Assembly: GCF_046156265.1 (NCBI RefSeq)
Contig: NZ_JAWDIR010000011.1
Coordinates: 496,001-560,000, forward strand
DNA length: 64,000 bases
Direction: 5' to 3'
Source: CAMDHY01 sp046156265
Lineage (GTDB): Bacteria; Pseudomonadota; Alphaproteobacteria; Rhizobiales; Segnochrobactraceae
Position numbers and translations under genes: made by a program. Shown in pieces: positions 25,465 through 34,719 of this stretch (the first letter of the stretch is position 1; each line of letters starts with the position of its first letter). The notes under the pieces are model-generated. The model was given only the letters and a program-made list of their open reading frames with translations. It had not been told where the DNA came from and made no database searches.

Positions 25465-26220
25465 TCACTCCGGCACAAAACCTTCGAAGATGATCTGGTC
25501 GGCGTGGGCGCGGGCGTGGCGGAGTTCGTCGGGGGTGCGGACGGTCCAGGTCAAAAGCGGCTTGCCGAAGACGCGGCGGAGGATGACCGGGCCCGGCATC
25601 GGCAGCGCGTGGACGTCGTAAGCGATGAAGTCCGGCTGCGAGCGCGGGGCGTGCAGGAGGTGGCGGAGCGCGAAGCGCTCCATGGTGGTGAGCCGGCCGT
25701 ACTCGTGCGGGTCGGTGGCGATGTCGGCGACGATGCCGCGCGTCAGGCCGGGCATCGCGTGGCGCAGGCCCTCGACGAGGTCGGGGTCGAAGGACATGGC
25801 CGCGACAGGACCGTCATAGGCTTCGAGCGCGGCGACGACGCCGGCGACGAGGCGGGTGCCGGGATCGCGCACCCACTGCGACTTCAGCTCGAGCACCAGC
25901 GGCACGCGGCCGGCGACGGTGTCGAGCAGGTCCTGCAGCGTCGGGATGCGGGCGGTACCGACCTTGAAGGGGATGTCGGCGAGGTCGGCGGCGGTGCGGG
26001 CGGCGACGCGGCCGGTGCCGGTCGTCAGGCGCTCGAGCGTGTCGTCGTGGAAGACGATCACCTCGCCATCGCGCGACATCTGCAGGTCGACCTCGATCGA
26101 GAACCCGTGCTCGATGGCGGCGATCGCCGCCGGCAGGGTGTTCTCGAGGATGCCACGGGATGCGTCGTGCAGGCCGCGGTGGGCGACCGGGCGCGCCGTC
26201 AGCCAGGAAGGTGCCGCCAT
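25465..26220 (-). CDS. Glycerophosphodiester phosphodiesterase
   Basis: A 251-residue TIM-barrel enzyme releasing glycerol 3-phosphate and an alcohol from glycerophosphodiesters. The catalytic signature is complete: HRGLHDASRGILENT (catalytic His and metal-binding Glu), EVDLQMSRDGEVIVFHDD (metal ligands and second His), and LELKSQW. There is no signal peptide, so it is a cytoplasmic type. ATG at 26220 begins at the usual point just before the HRG motif. It lies about 150 bases after ridA-like on the same strand and converges with the NTPase gene. Confidence 0.93.
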   Translation of the reverse strand: MAAPSWLTARPVAHRGLHDASRGILENTLPAAIAAIEHGFSIEVDLQMSRDGEVIVFHDDTLERLTTGTGRVAARTAADLADIPFKVGTARIPTLQDLLDTVAGRVPLVLELKSQWVRDPGTRLVAGVVAALEAYDGPVAAMSFDPDLVEGLRHAMPGLTRGIVADIATDPHEYGRLTTMERFALRHLLHAPRSQPDFIAYDVHALPMPGPVILRRVFGKPLLTWTVRTPDELRHARAHADQIIFEGFVPE

Positions 26221-26367
26221 CGCCCGTCTCCCGTGACACGGCTGCCGTGTCACCGCTCCCGTGCCGACGTGCCCCGGCAAGGCTCTCTACGATGCCCGGC
26301 GCGGTCGCGCCGCGCCAAGGTCTTCCCCGAAGCCGGGCGCGGCGGGGCCGCGCCCGGTTGTCCGTCC

Positions 26368-26832
26368 TCAGGCGATCTCGAAGATCGCCTCGACCTCGAC
26401 CGGCACGCCGAGCGGCAGCATGGCGACGCCGACCGACGAGCGGGCGTGGCGGCCGGCATCGCCGAGGGCGGCGACGAACAGGTCGGAGGCACCGTTGACG
26501 ACCTTCGGCTGGTCGGTGAAGCCCGGCGCCGAGGCGACGAAGCCGACCACCTTGACGATGCGCTTCACCTTCGAGAGGTCGCCCACCGCCGCCTTCACCT
26601 GGGCGAGCACGTGCAGGGCGCAGATGCGGGCGCACGCCGCAGCATCCTCGACCGAGACGCCGTCGCCGAGGTTGCCGACGAGCTTCGGCTTGCCGTTCTC
26701 CATCGGCAGCTGGCCGGAGACGTGCAGCAGCGAGCCGGCGAGCACCGCCGGCACGTAGTTGGCGACCGGCGCGACGGCCTCCGGCAGCGTCAGTCCGAGT
26801 GCCTTCAGGCGATCTTCGACGGTTTCGGCCAT
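26368..26832 (-). CDS. RidA family enamine/imine deaminase-like protein
   Basis: A 154-residue protein of the YjgF/YER057c/UK114 (Rid) superfamily, longer than E. coli RidA and resembling the 150-residue subgroup. Shared features are LHVSGQLPMENGKPKLVGNLG, split here as LHVSGQLPM and LVGNLG, the HVLAQVKAAVGDLSKV helix, and the C-terminal ARSSVGVAMLPLG with an Arg at the position that holds the carboxylate in deaminating members. The likely role is hydrolysis of reactive enamines or imines from PLP or flavin enzymes. It is divergent from eipB. Confidence 0.88.
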   Translation of the reverse strand: MAETVEDRLKALGLTLPEAVAPVANYVPAVLAGSLLHVSGQLPMENGKPKLVGNLGDGVSVEDAAACARICALHVLAQVKAAVGDLSKVKRIVKVVGFVASAPGFTDQPKVVNGASDLFVAALGDAGRHARSSVGVAMLPLGVPVEVEAIFEIA

Positions 26833-26973
26833 GATCTCGTCCTCGTCTCTTGCGAGCCTGCTTGTCCGCCGGGTCGGCGGCGTGCCACCCTCATGGCCGA
26901 AATCGCCCGGCGCCGCAACGGCGCGCCCGCCTTCCCGGGTGCGAAGCCGGCGCGCCCTTCTGGAGGTTCCTCG

Positions 26974-27828
26974 ATGCCGTCTCCGCGTCCGCTCGCCACC
27001 CTCCTTGCCGGCGCCGTGCTCGTCGCCGCGCTGCCGGCGGCGGCGGCGACCGCGCCCGTCTCGAAGATCGCCGCCGGCCTGCAGCCCCACCGCGCCGTCT
27101 ACGACATGTCCCTCGGCGAGAGCGACGAGAACGGCACGATCCTCGGTGTCGCCGGGCGCATCGTCACCGAGTTCACCGGCTCGGCTTGCGAGGGCTTCAC
27201 GACGAACTTCCGCTTCGTCTCGCGCATCGACGACCAGGAGGGCGGCTCGCGGCTGACGGACCTGCGCACGACGAGCTACGAGGACGCGACGGGCGAGACC
27301 TTCCAGTTCGTCACCCAGAGCTATGTCGACCAGAAGCTCTCGGAAGAATCGAAGGGTGTCGCCACCCGCGACGGCGACGAGGTGATCGTCGATCTCGCCA
27401 AGCCGGCGCAGAAGCAGACGACGTTCCAGAACGGCCCGCTGTTCCCGACCCAGCATCTCGTCAAGGTGATCGAGGCGGCCGAGGCGGGGGGCACCATCCT
27501 GCAGGGCGACCTCTATGACGGCTCGGAGAAGGGCGAGAAAGTGTTCGCCACCACGGCCGTCATCGGCCGGCCGGCCTCCGGCGTCGACGAAGCGGGCATG
27601 GACGACGCCAAGGCGGTCGAGACCCTCGGTGCCGGCGCGCGCTGGCCGGTGCGGCTGTCCTATTTCGAGATGGGCGGCGACCGCGCCGAGCAGAAGCCGA
27701 TGTACGAGCTGTCGTTCCTCGTCTACGCCAACGGCGTCACCCGCAAGCTCGAGCTCGACTACGGCGACTTCACCATCCTCGGGAAGCTGACGTCGATCGA
27801 ATATCTCGACGCCAAGCCGTGCGAGTGA
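26974..27828 (+). CDS. eipB: EipB, periplasmic cell-envelope integrity protein
   Basis: A 284-residue protein with a signal peptide (cleavage after about residue 25, AAAATA). It matches EipB (former DUF1849), a beta-spiral periplasmic protein needed for envelope integrity in Brucella and conserved in Hyphomicrobiales. Start HRAVYDMSLGES, central TTNFRFVS and the C-terminal IEYLDAKPCE are typical. The two cysteines, Cys72 (SACEGF) and Cys283 (KPCE), correspond to the conserved disulfide known for the family. GGAGG lies eight bases before ATG 26974. Confidence 0.92.
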   Translation: MPSPRPLATLLAGAVLVAALPAAAATAPVSKIAAGLQPHRAVYDMSLGESDENGTILGVAGRIVTEFTGSACEGFTTNFRFVSRIDDQEGGSRLTDLRTTSYEDATGETFQFVTQSYVDQKLSEESKGVATRDGDEVIVDLAKPAQKQTTFQNGPLFPTQHLVKVIEAAEAGGTILQGDLYDGSEKGEKVFATTAVIGRPASGVDEAGMDDAKAVETLGAGARWPVRLSYFEMGGDRAEQKPMYELSFLVYANGVTRKLELDYGDFTILGKLTSIEYLDAKPCE

Positions 27829-27892
27829 AGCGTCGCGCGTGAAGCGCAGGGTCCGGGGGCGAGCGAGCAACCGGTGATGGTACGCGGCCGCC

Positions 27893-28996
27893 TCAGGCGG
27901 CGGCGAAGCCCGTCGACAGCAGCCTGAGCTCCGACAGCGCCGCCCGCTCCGGCGTGTAGCGGTAGCCGGTGTCGACGGCGGACAGAGCCATGGCGCGGCG
28001 CTCGCGCTCGGGCAGGGCGATGAAGCCGCGCACGGCGGCGAGGATGGCCTCGTCGTGGCGGGTGTCGACGAGGAAGGCGTTGTCGCCGTCGATGGCGAAC
28101 TCGCCGGCGCCGCCGTGGATCGGCACCACCGGCACCGCCCCGCACGACATGCCCTCGAGCGCGGTGCGGCCGAAGGCCTGATAGTCCGACAGGTCGAGGA
28201 AGAGGTCGACGCCGCGCAGGAGGCGGGCCGTCGCCGCCCGGGTGAGGCGGCCGCGGTGGTCGACGCCGGTCAGCACCAGGCCGTGGCGGAAGACGTCCTG
28301 CCATTCGCAGCCGAACGAGATGCAGCGCACCTTGCCCTCGAACTCGTGGGCGAGGGTCGAGAGGATGCGGGCGGTGCGGCGCGGCGCTCGGCGCGGCGTC
28401 GAGGGGCGCAGCATCGCGGCGATCGTCAGCGGGCGGGTGGGATCGGCACGCACCGCGAAGTCCGGGAAGAACTCGCCGTGGTCGATGCTCGCCTCGACCT
28501 TGTGGACACTGACGCCGTGGTTCGCCTCGACCACCTCCTGCAGCCAGTGCGTCTTGGCGAACAGGATGAGGTCGGGGTCGGCGCCGTAGGAGGCGCGGGC
28601 GCCGTTCCACTCGGCGCTGCCGTAGGGGTAGAACAGCGGCTCGTAGTCCTGCACGTAGTAGGCGACGCGCACGTCGCGGTCGGCGAGGTGCTCGCGCCGC
28701 GCCATGACGACGGTGTGGACCGACTGGTTGGTGGTCGCCACCAGCGTCGTGACGTCGTGCTGAAGGGCAAGCGCCGCGAGGCCTTCCGGGCCGTCGAAGC
28801 CGACGATGGCGCCGGCCAGCGCCTGGAACTCGCGATACGATTCGCGCAGGCTCATGACGTTGCCGGTGTTGGCGGCGATCAGCACCGGCACGCCGAAGCG
28901 CAGGATCGCGTCCGCCTCCTGGAACACCGAGTTCGCCCCGCCGCTGCCGCCGGAGACCGGCAGCACGAACATGATCTTCTCCGCCGCGACGGTCAT
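27893..28996 (-). CDS. Glycosyltransferase of the GT4/GT-B type
   Basis: A 367-residue cytoplasmic GT-B glycosyltransferase. The N-terminal half starts MFVLPVSGGSGGANSV, a glycine-rich acceptor-side loop, and the C-terminal half has DLFLDLSDYQAFGRTALEGMSCG, split here as DLSDYQAFGRTALEGM, with the EX7E-like nucleotide-sugar site. It resembles rhamnosyl-type transferases of surface polysaccharide clusters. ATG at 28996 is chosen; upstream in-frame codons would add a low-complexity stretch. It is divergent from the GT2 gene at 29269, and the pair probably serve the same glycan. Confidence 0.82.
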   Translation of the reverse strand: MTVAAEKIMFVLPVSGGSGGANSVFQEADAILRFGVPVLIAANTGNVMSLRESYREFQALAGAIVGFDGPEGLAALALQHDVTTLVATTNQSVHTVVMARREHLADRDVRVAYYVQDYEPLFYPYGSAEWNGARASYGADPDLILFAKTHWLQEVVEANHGVSVHKVEASIDHGEFFPDFAVRADPTRPLTIAAMLRPSTPRRAPRRTARILSTLAHEFEGKVRCISFGCEWQDVFRHGLVLTGVDHRGRLTRAATARLLRGVDLFLDLSDYQAFGRTALEGMSCGAVPVVPIHGGAGEFAIDGDNAFLVDTRHDEAILAAVRGFIALPERERRAMALSAVDTGYRYTPERAALSELRLLSTGFAAA

Positions 28997-29268
28997 CGGC
29001 GGAGGCGGGCGGGCGGACGGTGAGGCGACGTCATCTTCGGACCCCTGTGACAGGGCGCATGATAGTGCGAGGCTCGCCGGCGGCGGAAGGGGCGGAGGCA
29101 CCCACTTCACGGCATGATGAATCCGCAGGCACCGCCCGCGTTAGGGCTGATGTGCGGCGGCGCTTGCCATCGCACCGGCGCTCCCCGAAGCTGCGGACGG
29201 CCGCGCGGTGCGGTTGCCCGCGGCATTGCGGGGCCCGTTGCGGCGGGAACGGGGACAGGCGCGACTTC

Positions 29269-31275
29269 ATGACGGTGATCGGGCAATTCGAAGGGCTGGC
29301 GCCGACCGGCATGCTGACCGGTTGGGCGACGACGATGCCGGCCGGCCGCAAGCTCGAGGTGGAAATCCTTGTCGACGGCACCGCCATCATCGTGGTGGCC
29401 GCCGACCAGTTCCGCCGCGACCTCGTCTCGCCGCAGCTGCCGGACCCCTCCTGCGGGTTCGTCGTGCCGCTGCCCGACGAGTGCATCGACGGCGGCGCCC
29501 ACATCATCGAGGCGCGCGTCATCGGCGGCGATCCGCTGCCGGGTTCGCCGATCCATATCGCGCCGACGGCGGCCCGCGACCGCAACGTCGAGCCACCGCC
29601 GCCGAGGAACCGCGTCCGCAACGCCGACTTCCGCTCCTGGCCGCACGGCCTGACCGTGGTGCCTAGGGAACTGCCGTGCGAGACGGCGGCGGGATGGTGG
29701 TTCGACTATCGCGGCTCTTCGCCGGTGCGGGCGATGGTGCGCGCCGAGCGGCCGCACGGCCTGGCGCTCGCCGACGACCAGTACGCGCTTGCGGTGCGCG
29801 TGCGGCGTCGCCACTCCGGCGGGCACCTGCGCGTCTTCGGACGCATCCGCCTCAAGGAGATCGCCGGCGACTGGCTGTTCGTCGATGTCGGGCTGCTGCT
29901 GCGCCGGACGGTGGAATCCTCGCCGATCGGCGTCACCGAGCTGTTCCTCGGGCTGGTGCGCGAAGGCAACCACGTCGAGAAGATCGCCACCGTCCGCAAG
30001 CGCATCTACGGCTCCGGCGTCGTCCGGCTGCATTCGGTGCCGGTGGCGATTCCCGAGCGCTTCCGCGGGCCGATCGAGGCCGGCGCCGACCTGGTGCTCT
30101 GCTTAGAGCTCGCCGGCCTCGGCGAATGCGTGGTGTTCTCCCCGCAGGTGACGGCGCGCTCGACCTTCTCCGCGGCACCGGCCGCCGCCACCGGCAGCTT
30201 CGAGGACAAGACCATCCACGACCAGGTGGAGGCGCTGCAGCTCTCCGGCCTCTGGCGCGACGGCGTGGTGGCGCGCAACCCGACGCGGCTGCCGGGCGGC
30301 GGTGTCGCCGCCGTGCCGCGCCCGCAGGTGCCGGCGGCGACGACGACGCCGTTCGTGCAGATCGTCGTGCCGGTCCACGAGGCGGTCCGCGACCTCAATG
30401 CGCTGGTCGAATCCGTGGTGCGCCACACCCACTCGCCGTTCGAGCTCGTGCTCGTCGACGACGGCTCGGGCGCCGCCACGCGTGGCCGCATCGCCGCCTT
30501 CCGCGCTGCCGACCCGCGCATCCGGGCGATCGCCAACCCCGGCAACCTCGGCTACACGCGCGCCGTCAACATCGGGCTGCAGAGCTGCGTCGCCGAGGTC
30601 GTCGTCATCGCCAACAGCGACGTGGTGGTGACGGCCGGCTGGCTCGACAAGCTGCACGCGGCGCTGGTCTCCGCCCCCGACGTCGCAGGCGTCGGGCCGG
30701 TGTCGAACGCCGCCAGCTGGCAGTCGGTGCCGAAGGTGAAGACGCGCACCGGCGAGTGGGCGGTGAACGCCGTGCCGGTCGGCTGGACGATCGACAGCTA
30801 CGGCGAACTCGTCGAGCGGGTGGCTGACGGCCTCACCGTGCCGTTCCCGCTGCTCAACGGCTTCTGCGGCATCTTTCGGCGCGGATTGATCGCCGAACTG
30901 GGCTGGCTCGACGACGAGAACTTCCCGCACGGCTACGGCGAGGAGACCGACCTCTGCCTCAGGCTGCGGGCGGCGGGGCACCGGCTGCTCGTCGCCGCCG
31001 ACACCTACGTGTTCCACGCCAAGTCGCGCAGCTTCGGTGCGATGCGCCGGGCCCAGCTGACGCAGGAGACGAACCGGGCCGTGCGCGAGAAGCACGCCGG
31101 CACCGATTTCGCCGAACTGGAGACCGCCATGCAGGCGGACGCCGCCCTGGCCGGGATGCGTCGTCGCCTGCTCGCTGCCACGGCGGCGGAGCTTCGCCAC
31201 GGCGCGAGCCGGGTCAACGTCGTCGTGCCGGTGAAGCAGGGCGCGAAGCGCGTCTTCAAGGTCGGCGCCGGCTGA
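29269..31275 (+). CDS. GT2 glycosyltransferase with N-terminal accessory domain
   Basis: A 668-residue protein. The C-terminal GT-A domain (about 360-620) has VQIVVPVHEAVRDLN, LVDDGSG at about 395, the NPGNLGYTRAVNIGL donor loop, ANSDVVVT at about 449 (the DxD-equivalent) and the acceptor loop GYGEETDLCLR at about 557. The first 330 residues are beta-rich with no recognised motif and may bind carbohydrate or the partner transferase. No membrane helix is seen. It probably adds a sugar to a surface polysaccharide or O-antigen-like chain. It ends 55 bases before the convergent cupin gene. Confidence 0.85.
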   Translation: MTVIGQFEGLAPTGMLTGWATTMPAGRKLEVEILVDGTAIIVVAADQFRRDLVSPQLPDPSCGFVVPLPDECIDGGAHIIEARVIGGDPLPGSPIHIAPTAARDRNVEPPPPRNRVRNADFRSWPHGLTVVPRELPCETAAGWWFDYRGSSPVRAMVRAERPHGLALADDQYALAVRVRRRHSGGHLRVFGRIRLKEIAGDWLFVDVGLLLRRTVESSPIGVTELFLGLVREGNHVEKIATVRKRIYGSGVVRLHSVPVAIPERFRGPIEAGADLVLCLELAGLGECVVFSPQVTARSTFSAAPAAATGSFEDKTIHDQVEALQLSGLWRDGVVARNPTRLPGGGVAAVPRPQVPAATTTPFVQIVVPVHEAVRDLNALVESVVRHTHSPFELVLVDDGSGAATRGRIAAFRAADPRIRAIANPGNLGYTRAVNIGLQSCVAEVVVIANSDVVVTAGWLDKLHAALVSAPDVAGVGPVSNAASWQSVPKVKTRTGEWAVNAVPVGWTIDSYGELVERVADGLTVPFPLLNGFCGIFRRGLIAELGWLDDENFPHGYGEETDLCLRLRAAGHRLLVAADTYVFHAKSRSFGAMRRAQLTQETNRAVREKHAGTDFAELETAMQADAALAGMRRRLLAATAAELRHGASRVNVVVPVKQGAKRVFKVGAG

Positions 31276-31290
31276 CACTTTCAGCGGCGA

Positions 31291-31314
31291 CGCCGGCGTC
31301 CGAGGACGCCGGCG
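31291..31314. terminator. Bidirectional hairpin between convergent genes
   Basis: An 11-bp perfect inverted repeat (31291-31301 with 31304-31314) sits exactly between the convergent ends of the GT2 gene (31275) and the cupin gene (31330). No T tract follows on either strand, so it is terminator-like by position and strength only. Confidence 0.5.
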
Positions 31315-31329
31315 GAAGGCTGCGACGGA

Positions 31330-31752
31330 TCAGCCGTTGCGGTTCGGCGTGCCGAGCACCTGGGTGTTCGGCGGCATCATCACTTCGTCGAAGGTCTGCG
31401 TGAACATCGCCGCCGAGAAGAAGGCGACGGCCCGCAGCGTCTCGGTGCCGGTGTTGGCGAGGTCGTGCCGGATGTTGGCCGGCAGGACGAAGACGCTTCC
31501 GGGGCCGACGGCATGCTCGCCGTCTTCCATGTAGAGCGTTCCGGTCCCGGCGATGATGTACTGGGTCTCTTCGGTGGCGTCCGTGTGCCAGCCGAGGTGA
31601 TCGCCGGGCTCGATCTCGTAGACGATGGTCGAAGACGCGACGGCGCCATTGCCGCCGCACGACGCGAAGGCGCCCTTCCAGTTGACGGTCTTGTCCTTCG
31701 CGCCCTGGACATGCAGGCGCTGGAGGTTCATCGACGCAACGACAGGTACCAT
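31330..31752 (-). CDS. Cupin domain protein
   Basis: A 140-residue single-domain beta-barrel cupin. Motif 1 is recognisable as GDHLGWHTDATEETQYIIAG and motif 2 as GSVFVLPANIRHDLANTG, with histidines at metal-ligand positions. The acidic DATEE after the first His suggests a metal site. Function could be a small dioxygenase, isomerase or non-enzymatic sensor; nothing in the context decides. It is followed on the same strand by no close gene and preceded by the methyltransferase 144 bases away. Confidence 0.75.
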   Translation of the reverse strand: MVPVVASMNLQRLHVQGAKDKTVNWKGAFASCGGNGAVASSTIVYEIEPGDHLGWHTDATEETQYIIAGTGTLYMEDGEHAVGPGSVFVLPANIRHDLANTGTETLRAVAFFSAAMFTQTFDEVMMPPNTQVLGTPNRNG

Positions 31753-31895
31753 AGAGTTCCCCTAATGTTCGCCGGACGCACCGGCTGCTGAGCGCACCAC
31801 GAAAAGCCCCACCCCGCGCGGACCGTACAGCGGCTCGCGCCCACTCGCCAAGGTGGCGATGGTCGATGACGGCATGGTGATGGTCGACAGTCGCC

Positions 31896-32828
31896 TCAGG
31901 GGACTGCGGCGAGGCAGGCTGCGTACTGGTTCTCGCCGAGCTCGGCCAGGGCGAGGTCGAGCAGAAGCAGCGATTCCAGCAGCGGGCCGTCGCGCGCGGG
32001 ATCGAGGTTGGCGAGCACGTCGTTGAGGGCGAGGTGGTAGACGGCGCCCCCGAGCATCCAGATGCGAGCATCGGTGAAGTGCTGACGGATCGCCGGCAGG
32101 ATCGCCTCGCTCGTCGCCGCCTCGCTCGGGTCGAGGGCGATCATCGCGTCGCGGTCCGGGCGGCCGAAGGTCCGGGCCAGCCGTCGCGCCGGATCGGTCG
32201 GGTCGCGCAACAGCACCTCGGGCAGGCGGTGACGGACGGCGGTGGCATAGGCGAGGGTGCGCTGGCTCCACTGGAAGTGGTTCGGGCCGACATAGTCGTT
32301 CATCAGGAAGACGCCGCCCGGGCGCAGCGCCGTCACGCTGGCGGCCACCGCGCGGGCGGTGTCCGGCATGTGATGAAGGCCGTTGTCCCAGGTGACGAGG
32401 TCGTAGCGCGCCCCGAGTTCCAGCGCCGCGACGCCGTCGTGGGTGTGCCAGGTGACGCGGTCGGTGAGGCCGGCCTTCGCGAGCAGCTTCTTGCCGTGGC
32501 GGATGCGCGCCTCTGAGATCTCGTAGAGGTCGAACTGCTGGACGAGCCCGCTGCGCAGGAGCTCGAGCTCCTTGGCGCCGTTGCCGCAGCCGACCGAGAC
32601 TGCCCGTCGGAAGCGGCGACCCGGCCAGCGCCGCTCGACCTCGCGGACGAGGCCGGCACCCCAGGCTGGGAGGGGCTCGCCACAGATCAGCGCGTTCTGG
32701 TGGGCGACGATTCGCGGCCACGCCCACCACCGCGCGAGCTTCGGCACCGGGGCCGGACGGTCCCAGTAGGCGGCGGCCCGACGCCGCTCGGCCGCTTCGC
32801 GATCGGTCGAATCGATTGGATCGTTCAT
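31896..32828 (-). CDS. Class I SAM-dependent methyltransferase
   Basis: A 310-residue protein with the Rossmann methyltransferase core: motif I AVSVGCGNGAKELELL, an acidic loop FDLYEISEARI for the SAM ribose, DLVTWDNGLHHM as motif II/post-II and LRPGGVFLMNDYVG as motif III. The N-terminal 50 residues carry a YWDRPAPVPKLARWW segment. Substrate is unknown; the proximity of glycosyltransferases suggests, but does not show, methylation of a glycan or lipid. No membrane segment is seen. Confidence 0.8.
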   Translation of the reverse strand: MNDPIDSTDREAAERRRAAAYWDRPAPVPKLARWWAWPRIVAHQNALICGEPLPAWGAGLVREVERRWPGRRFRRAVSVGCGNGAKELELLRSGLVQQFDLYEISEARIRHGKKLLAKAGLTDRVTWHTHDGVAALELGARYDLVTWDNGLHHMPDTARAVAASVTALRPGGVFLMNDYVGPNHFQWSQRTLAYATAVRHRLPEVLLRDPTDPARRLARTFGRPDRDAMIALDPSEAATSEAILPAIRQHFTDARIWMLGGAVYHLALNDVLANLDPARDGPLLESLLLLDLALAELGENQYAACLAAVP

Positions 32829-32840
32829 GGCGCCATCATC

Positions 32841-33563
32841 TCACAGGCCGAGCGCACGGATCACCAGCGGCGCGATCAGGGCCGTCGCCACCGCGTTCAT
32901 CGCCATCGCGATGCCGGCAAACGTGCCGGCGAGGCTGTCGACGGAGAAGGCGCGGGCGGTGCCGATGCCGTGCGAGGCGAGGCCGACGGCGAAGCCGCGG
33001 GCGGCGTAGTCGCGGATGCCGAGGCGGTTCATCAGCGGCGTCACCACGATCGCGCCGAGGATGCCGGTGAGGATGACGAGGACCGCGGTCAGCGCCGGGT
33101 CGCCGCCGAGCGCCTCGGCGATGCCCATCGCCACCGGCGCCGTCGCCGACTTCGGTGCGAGCGCCACCAGAGCCTCGTGCGGCAGGCCTAGTGCCATGCC
33201 GACGCCGACCGCCGACAGAATCGCCGTCAGCGACCCGGCGACGAGCGCCACGACGATCGGCAGCAGGCTGCGCCGGACGCGGGCGCGGGCGCGGTACAGC
33301 GGCACCGCGAGCGCCACCGTCGCCGGACCGAGCAGGAAGTGCACGAACTGGGCACCCTCGAAGTAGACGGCATAGGGCGTCGCGGTGAGGGCCAGCACGA
33401 CGGCGACGACGAGGATCGACAAAAGCACCGGATTGACGAGCGGATGACGGCCGCTCCAGGCGGCGAGCCGATCGGCGCCGACCCAGACGCCGAGCGTCAC
33501 CGTCAGCCACAGGAGCGGTGTCGTCGAGAGGTAGGCCCAGAGATCGAAGGGGGAGTCAGCCAT
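32841..33563 (-). CDS. lrgB: LrgB family membrane protein
   Basis: A 240-residue inner-membrane protein with about six or seven helices, matching LrgB/CidB: HFLLGPATVALAVPLYR near residue 80 and the signature LAPKSATAPVAMGIAE, with SHGIGTARAF near the C-terminus. LrgA/LrgB-type pairs act as holin-like modulators of murein hydrolase activity or as export systems for small organic acids. It overlaps the end of the cidA/lrgA gene by eight bases, so the two are co-translated. Confidence 0.9.
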   Translation of the reverse strand: MADSPFDLWAYLSTTPLLWLTVTLGVWVGADRLAAWSGRHPLVNPVLLSILVVAVVLALTATPYAVYFEGAQFVHFLLGPATVALAVPLYRARARVRRSLLPIVVALVAGSLTAILSAVGVGMALGLPHEALVALAPKSATAPVAMGIAEALGGDPALTAVLVILTGILGAIVVTPLMNRLGIRDYAARGFAVGLASHGIGTARAFSVDSLAGTFAGIAMAMNAVATALIAPLVIRALGL

Positions 33564-33966
33564 CGCCGGGCTCCCCCGCCGGGTCACCGGCGGAGGCCGG
33601 CAGCAGGCGCTTGACGATGAGGAAGGTCGCGACGGTGACGAGGAGCGTCGCCACCACCGAGACCGCGAGGGCAGCGGCCAGCGCTACGCCGTGGCGGGCG
33701 AACAGGTCGAGCTCGGTGACGACGCCGACGCCCGCCGGCACGAACAAAAGCCCGAGCACCGAGAGGATGCGGTCACCGGTCGCCTCGGTATCGTCGAGTG
33801 TCGCGTCCGCCGGTCCACCGGATGCGGCACGGGCTCTCACAAGCGCGAAGACGGCGATGAGCAGCACGAGGCCCAGCACGGGGCCGGGCAATGGCAGCCC
33901 GGCGGCGCGCACCGTCGCCTCGCCGAGGAGCTGGCAGACGAGCAGCACGGCGAGGCCACGGATCAT
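33556..33966 (-). CDS. CidA/LrgA family holin-like membrane protein
   Basis: A 136-residue protein with about four hydrophobic helices and the family's N-terminal pattern CQLLGE followed by LPLPGPVLGLVLL and LFVPAGVGVV. It is the usual first gene of the LrgAB/CidAB pair and overlaps lrgB. An acidic loop (about residues 48-65) between the second and third helices is longer than in many relatives. Confidence 0.88.
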   Translation of the reverse strand: MIRGLAVLLVCQLLGEATVRAAGLPLPGPVLGLVLLIAVFALVRARAASGGPADATLDDTEATGDRILSVLGLLFVPAGVGVVTELDLFARHGVALAAALAVSVVATLLVTVATFLIVKRLLPASAGDPAGEPGDG

Positions 33967-34115
33967 CGGATCGGCTCCGGGGAGGGGCCGTCAGGATAAC
34001 GCAAGCGGCGCCGTCCGCCAGAGACGGCGCCACCGCGCTTGCTTCGGTCAGGCGAGACGATCGATGCGACGCCGGCGGACGCGCCCGTGGGGCGCCTCCG
34101 CGCGGCGGCGCAGCC

Positions 34116-34691
34116 TCACTCGCCGATGTTGATGAGCTGCACGCGGCGGTTCACCTGGGCGTAGGGGTCGGCCGGATCGCGCAGCTGCTCCTCGCCGAGG
34201 CCGACGGCATCGAGGCGGGCCGGATCGACGCGGAAGGTCGTGGTGAGCGCGTCGCGGATCGAGTCGGCGCGCTTCTGGCTGAGCTCGAGGTTGTACTTGC
34301 GGTCGCCCTTGGCGTCGGTGTGGCCGATCACCAGGAAGCGATACTGCAGCAGGTAGGGGTGATGGAGGGCGTCCGCCATCAGCCCGATCGTCTCGTAGGA
34401 CTCCGGCCGGATCGTCGCCGAATCGAAGTCGAAGACGATCTCGACATTAAACTGGCGCAGCTTGGCGAGCTGGGCGGCGAGCGGCAGGGCCGTCGTGGCG
34501 TTGTCGCCGGGATACTGGGCGATGTTGTCGAGGGCCTGCTGGCGGAGCAGCGCGGCGGTGACGCCGTGGCCCGCGGCGGGCAGCCCCGTCAGGCTGTTGA
34601 TGATCTCGTTGCGGTCGAGCTTGGTCTGGGCGCCGGCGGGAAGCGACAGCAGCACCACCGCGACGAGCGCGGTCAGGATTCGCGAGGACAT
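34116..34691 (-). CDS. OmpA family peptidoglycan-binding protein
   Basis: A 191-residue secreted protein: signal peptide to about residue 21 (PAGAQ), a helical linker, then an OmpA C-terminal domain (about 85-190). The motif VEIVFDFDSATIRPES starts the domain and VIGHTDAKGDRKYNLELSQKR carries the conserved Asp and Arg that hold diaminopimelate; it is split here as GHTDAKGDRKYN and LELSQKRA. There is no lipobox cysteine and no beta-barrel, so it is a soluble periplasmic peptidoglycan binder. It ends an apparent two-gene run with the Cys-rich protein gene (28 bases upstream). Confidence 0.87.
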   Translation of the reverse strand: MSSRILTALVAVVLLSLPAGAQTKLDRNEIINSLTGLPAAGHGVTAALLRQQALDNIAQYPGDNATTALPLAAQLAKLRQFNVEIVFDFDSATIRPESYETIGLMADALHHPYLLQYRFLVIGHTDAKGDRKYNLELSQKRADSIRDALTTTFRVDPARLDAVGLGEEQLRDPADPYAQVNRRVQLINIGE

Positions 34692-34719
34692 GGGTTTTTC
34701 TCTCTCTGCCGGGCGCGGT

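Noticed and set aside
25504..27828. A 774-codon frame ending in EipB
   Set aside because: The first two thirds lie antisense to the GDPD and RidA genes; EipB starts at 26974 with a signal peptide and ribosome-binding site.
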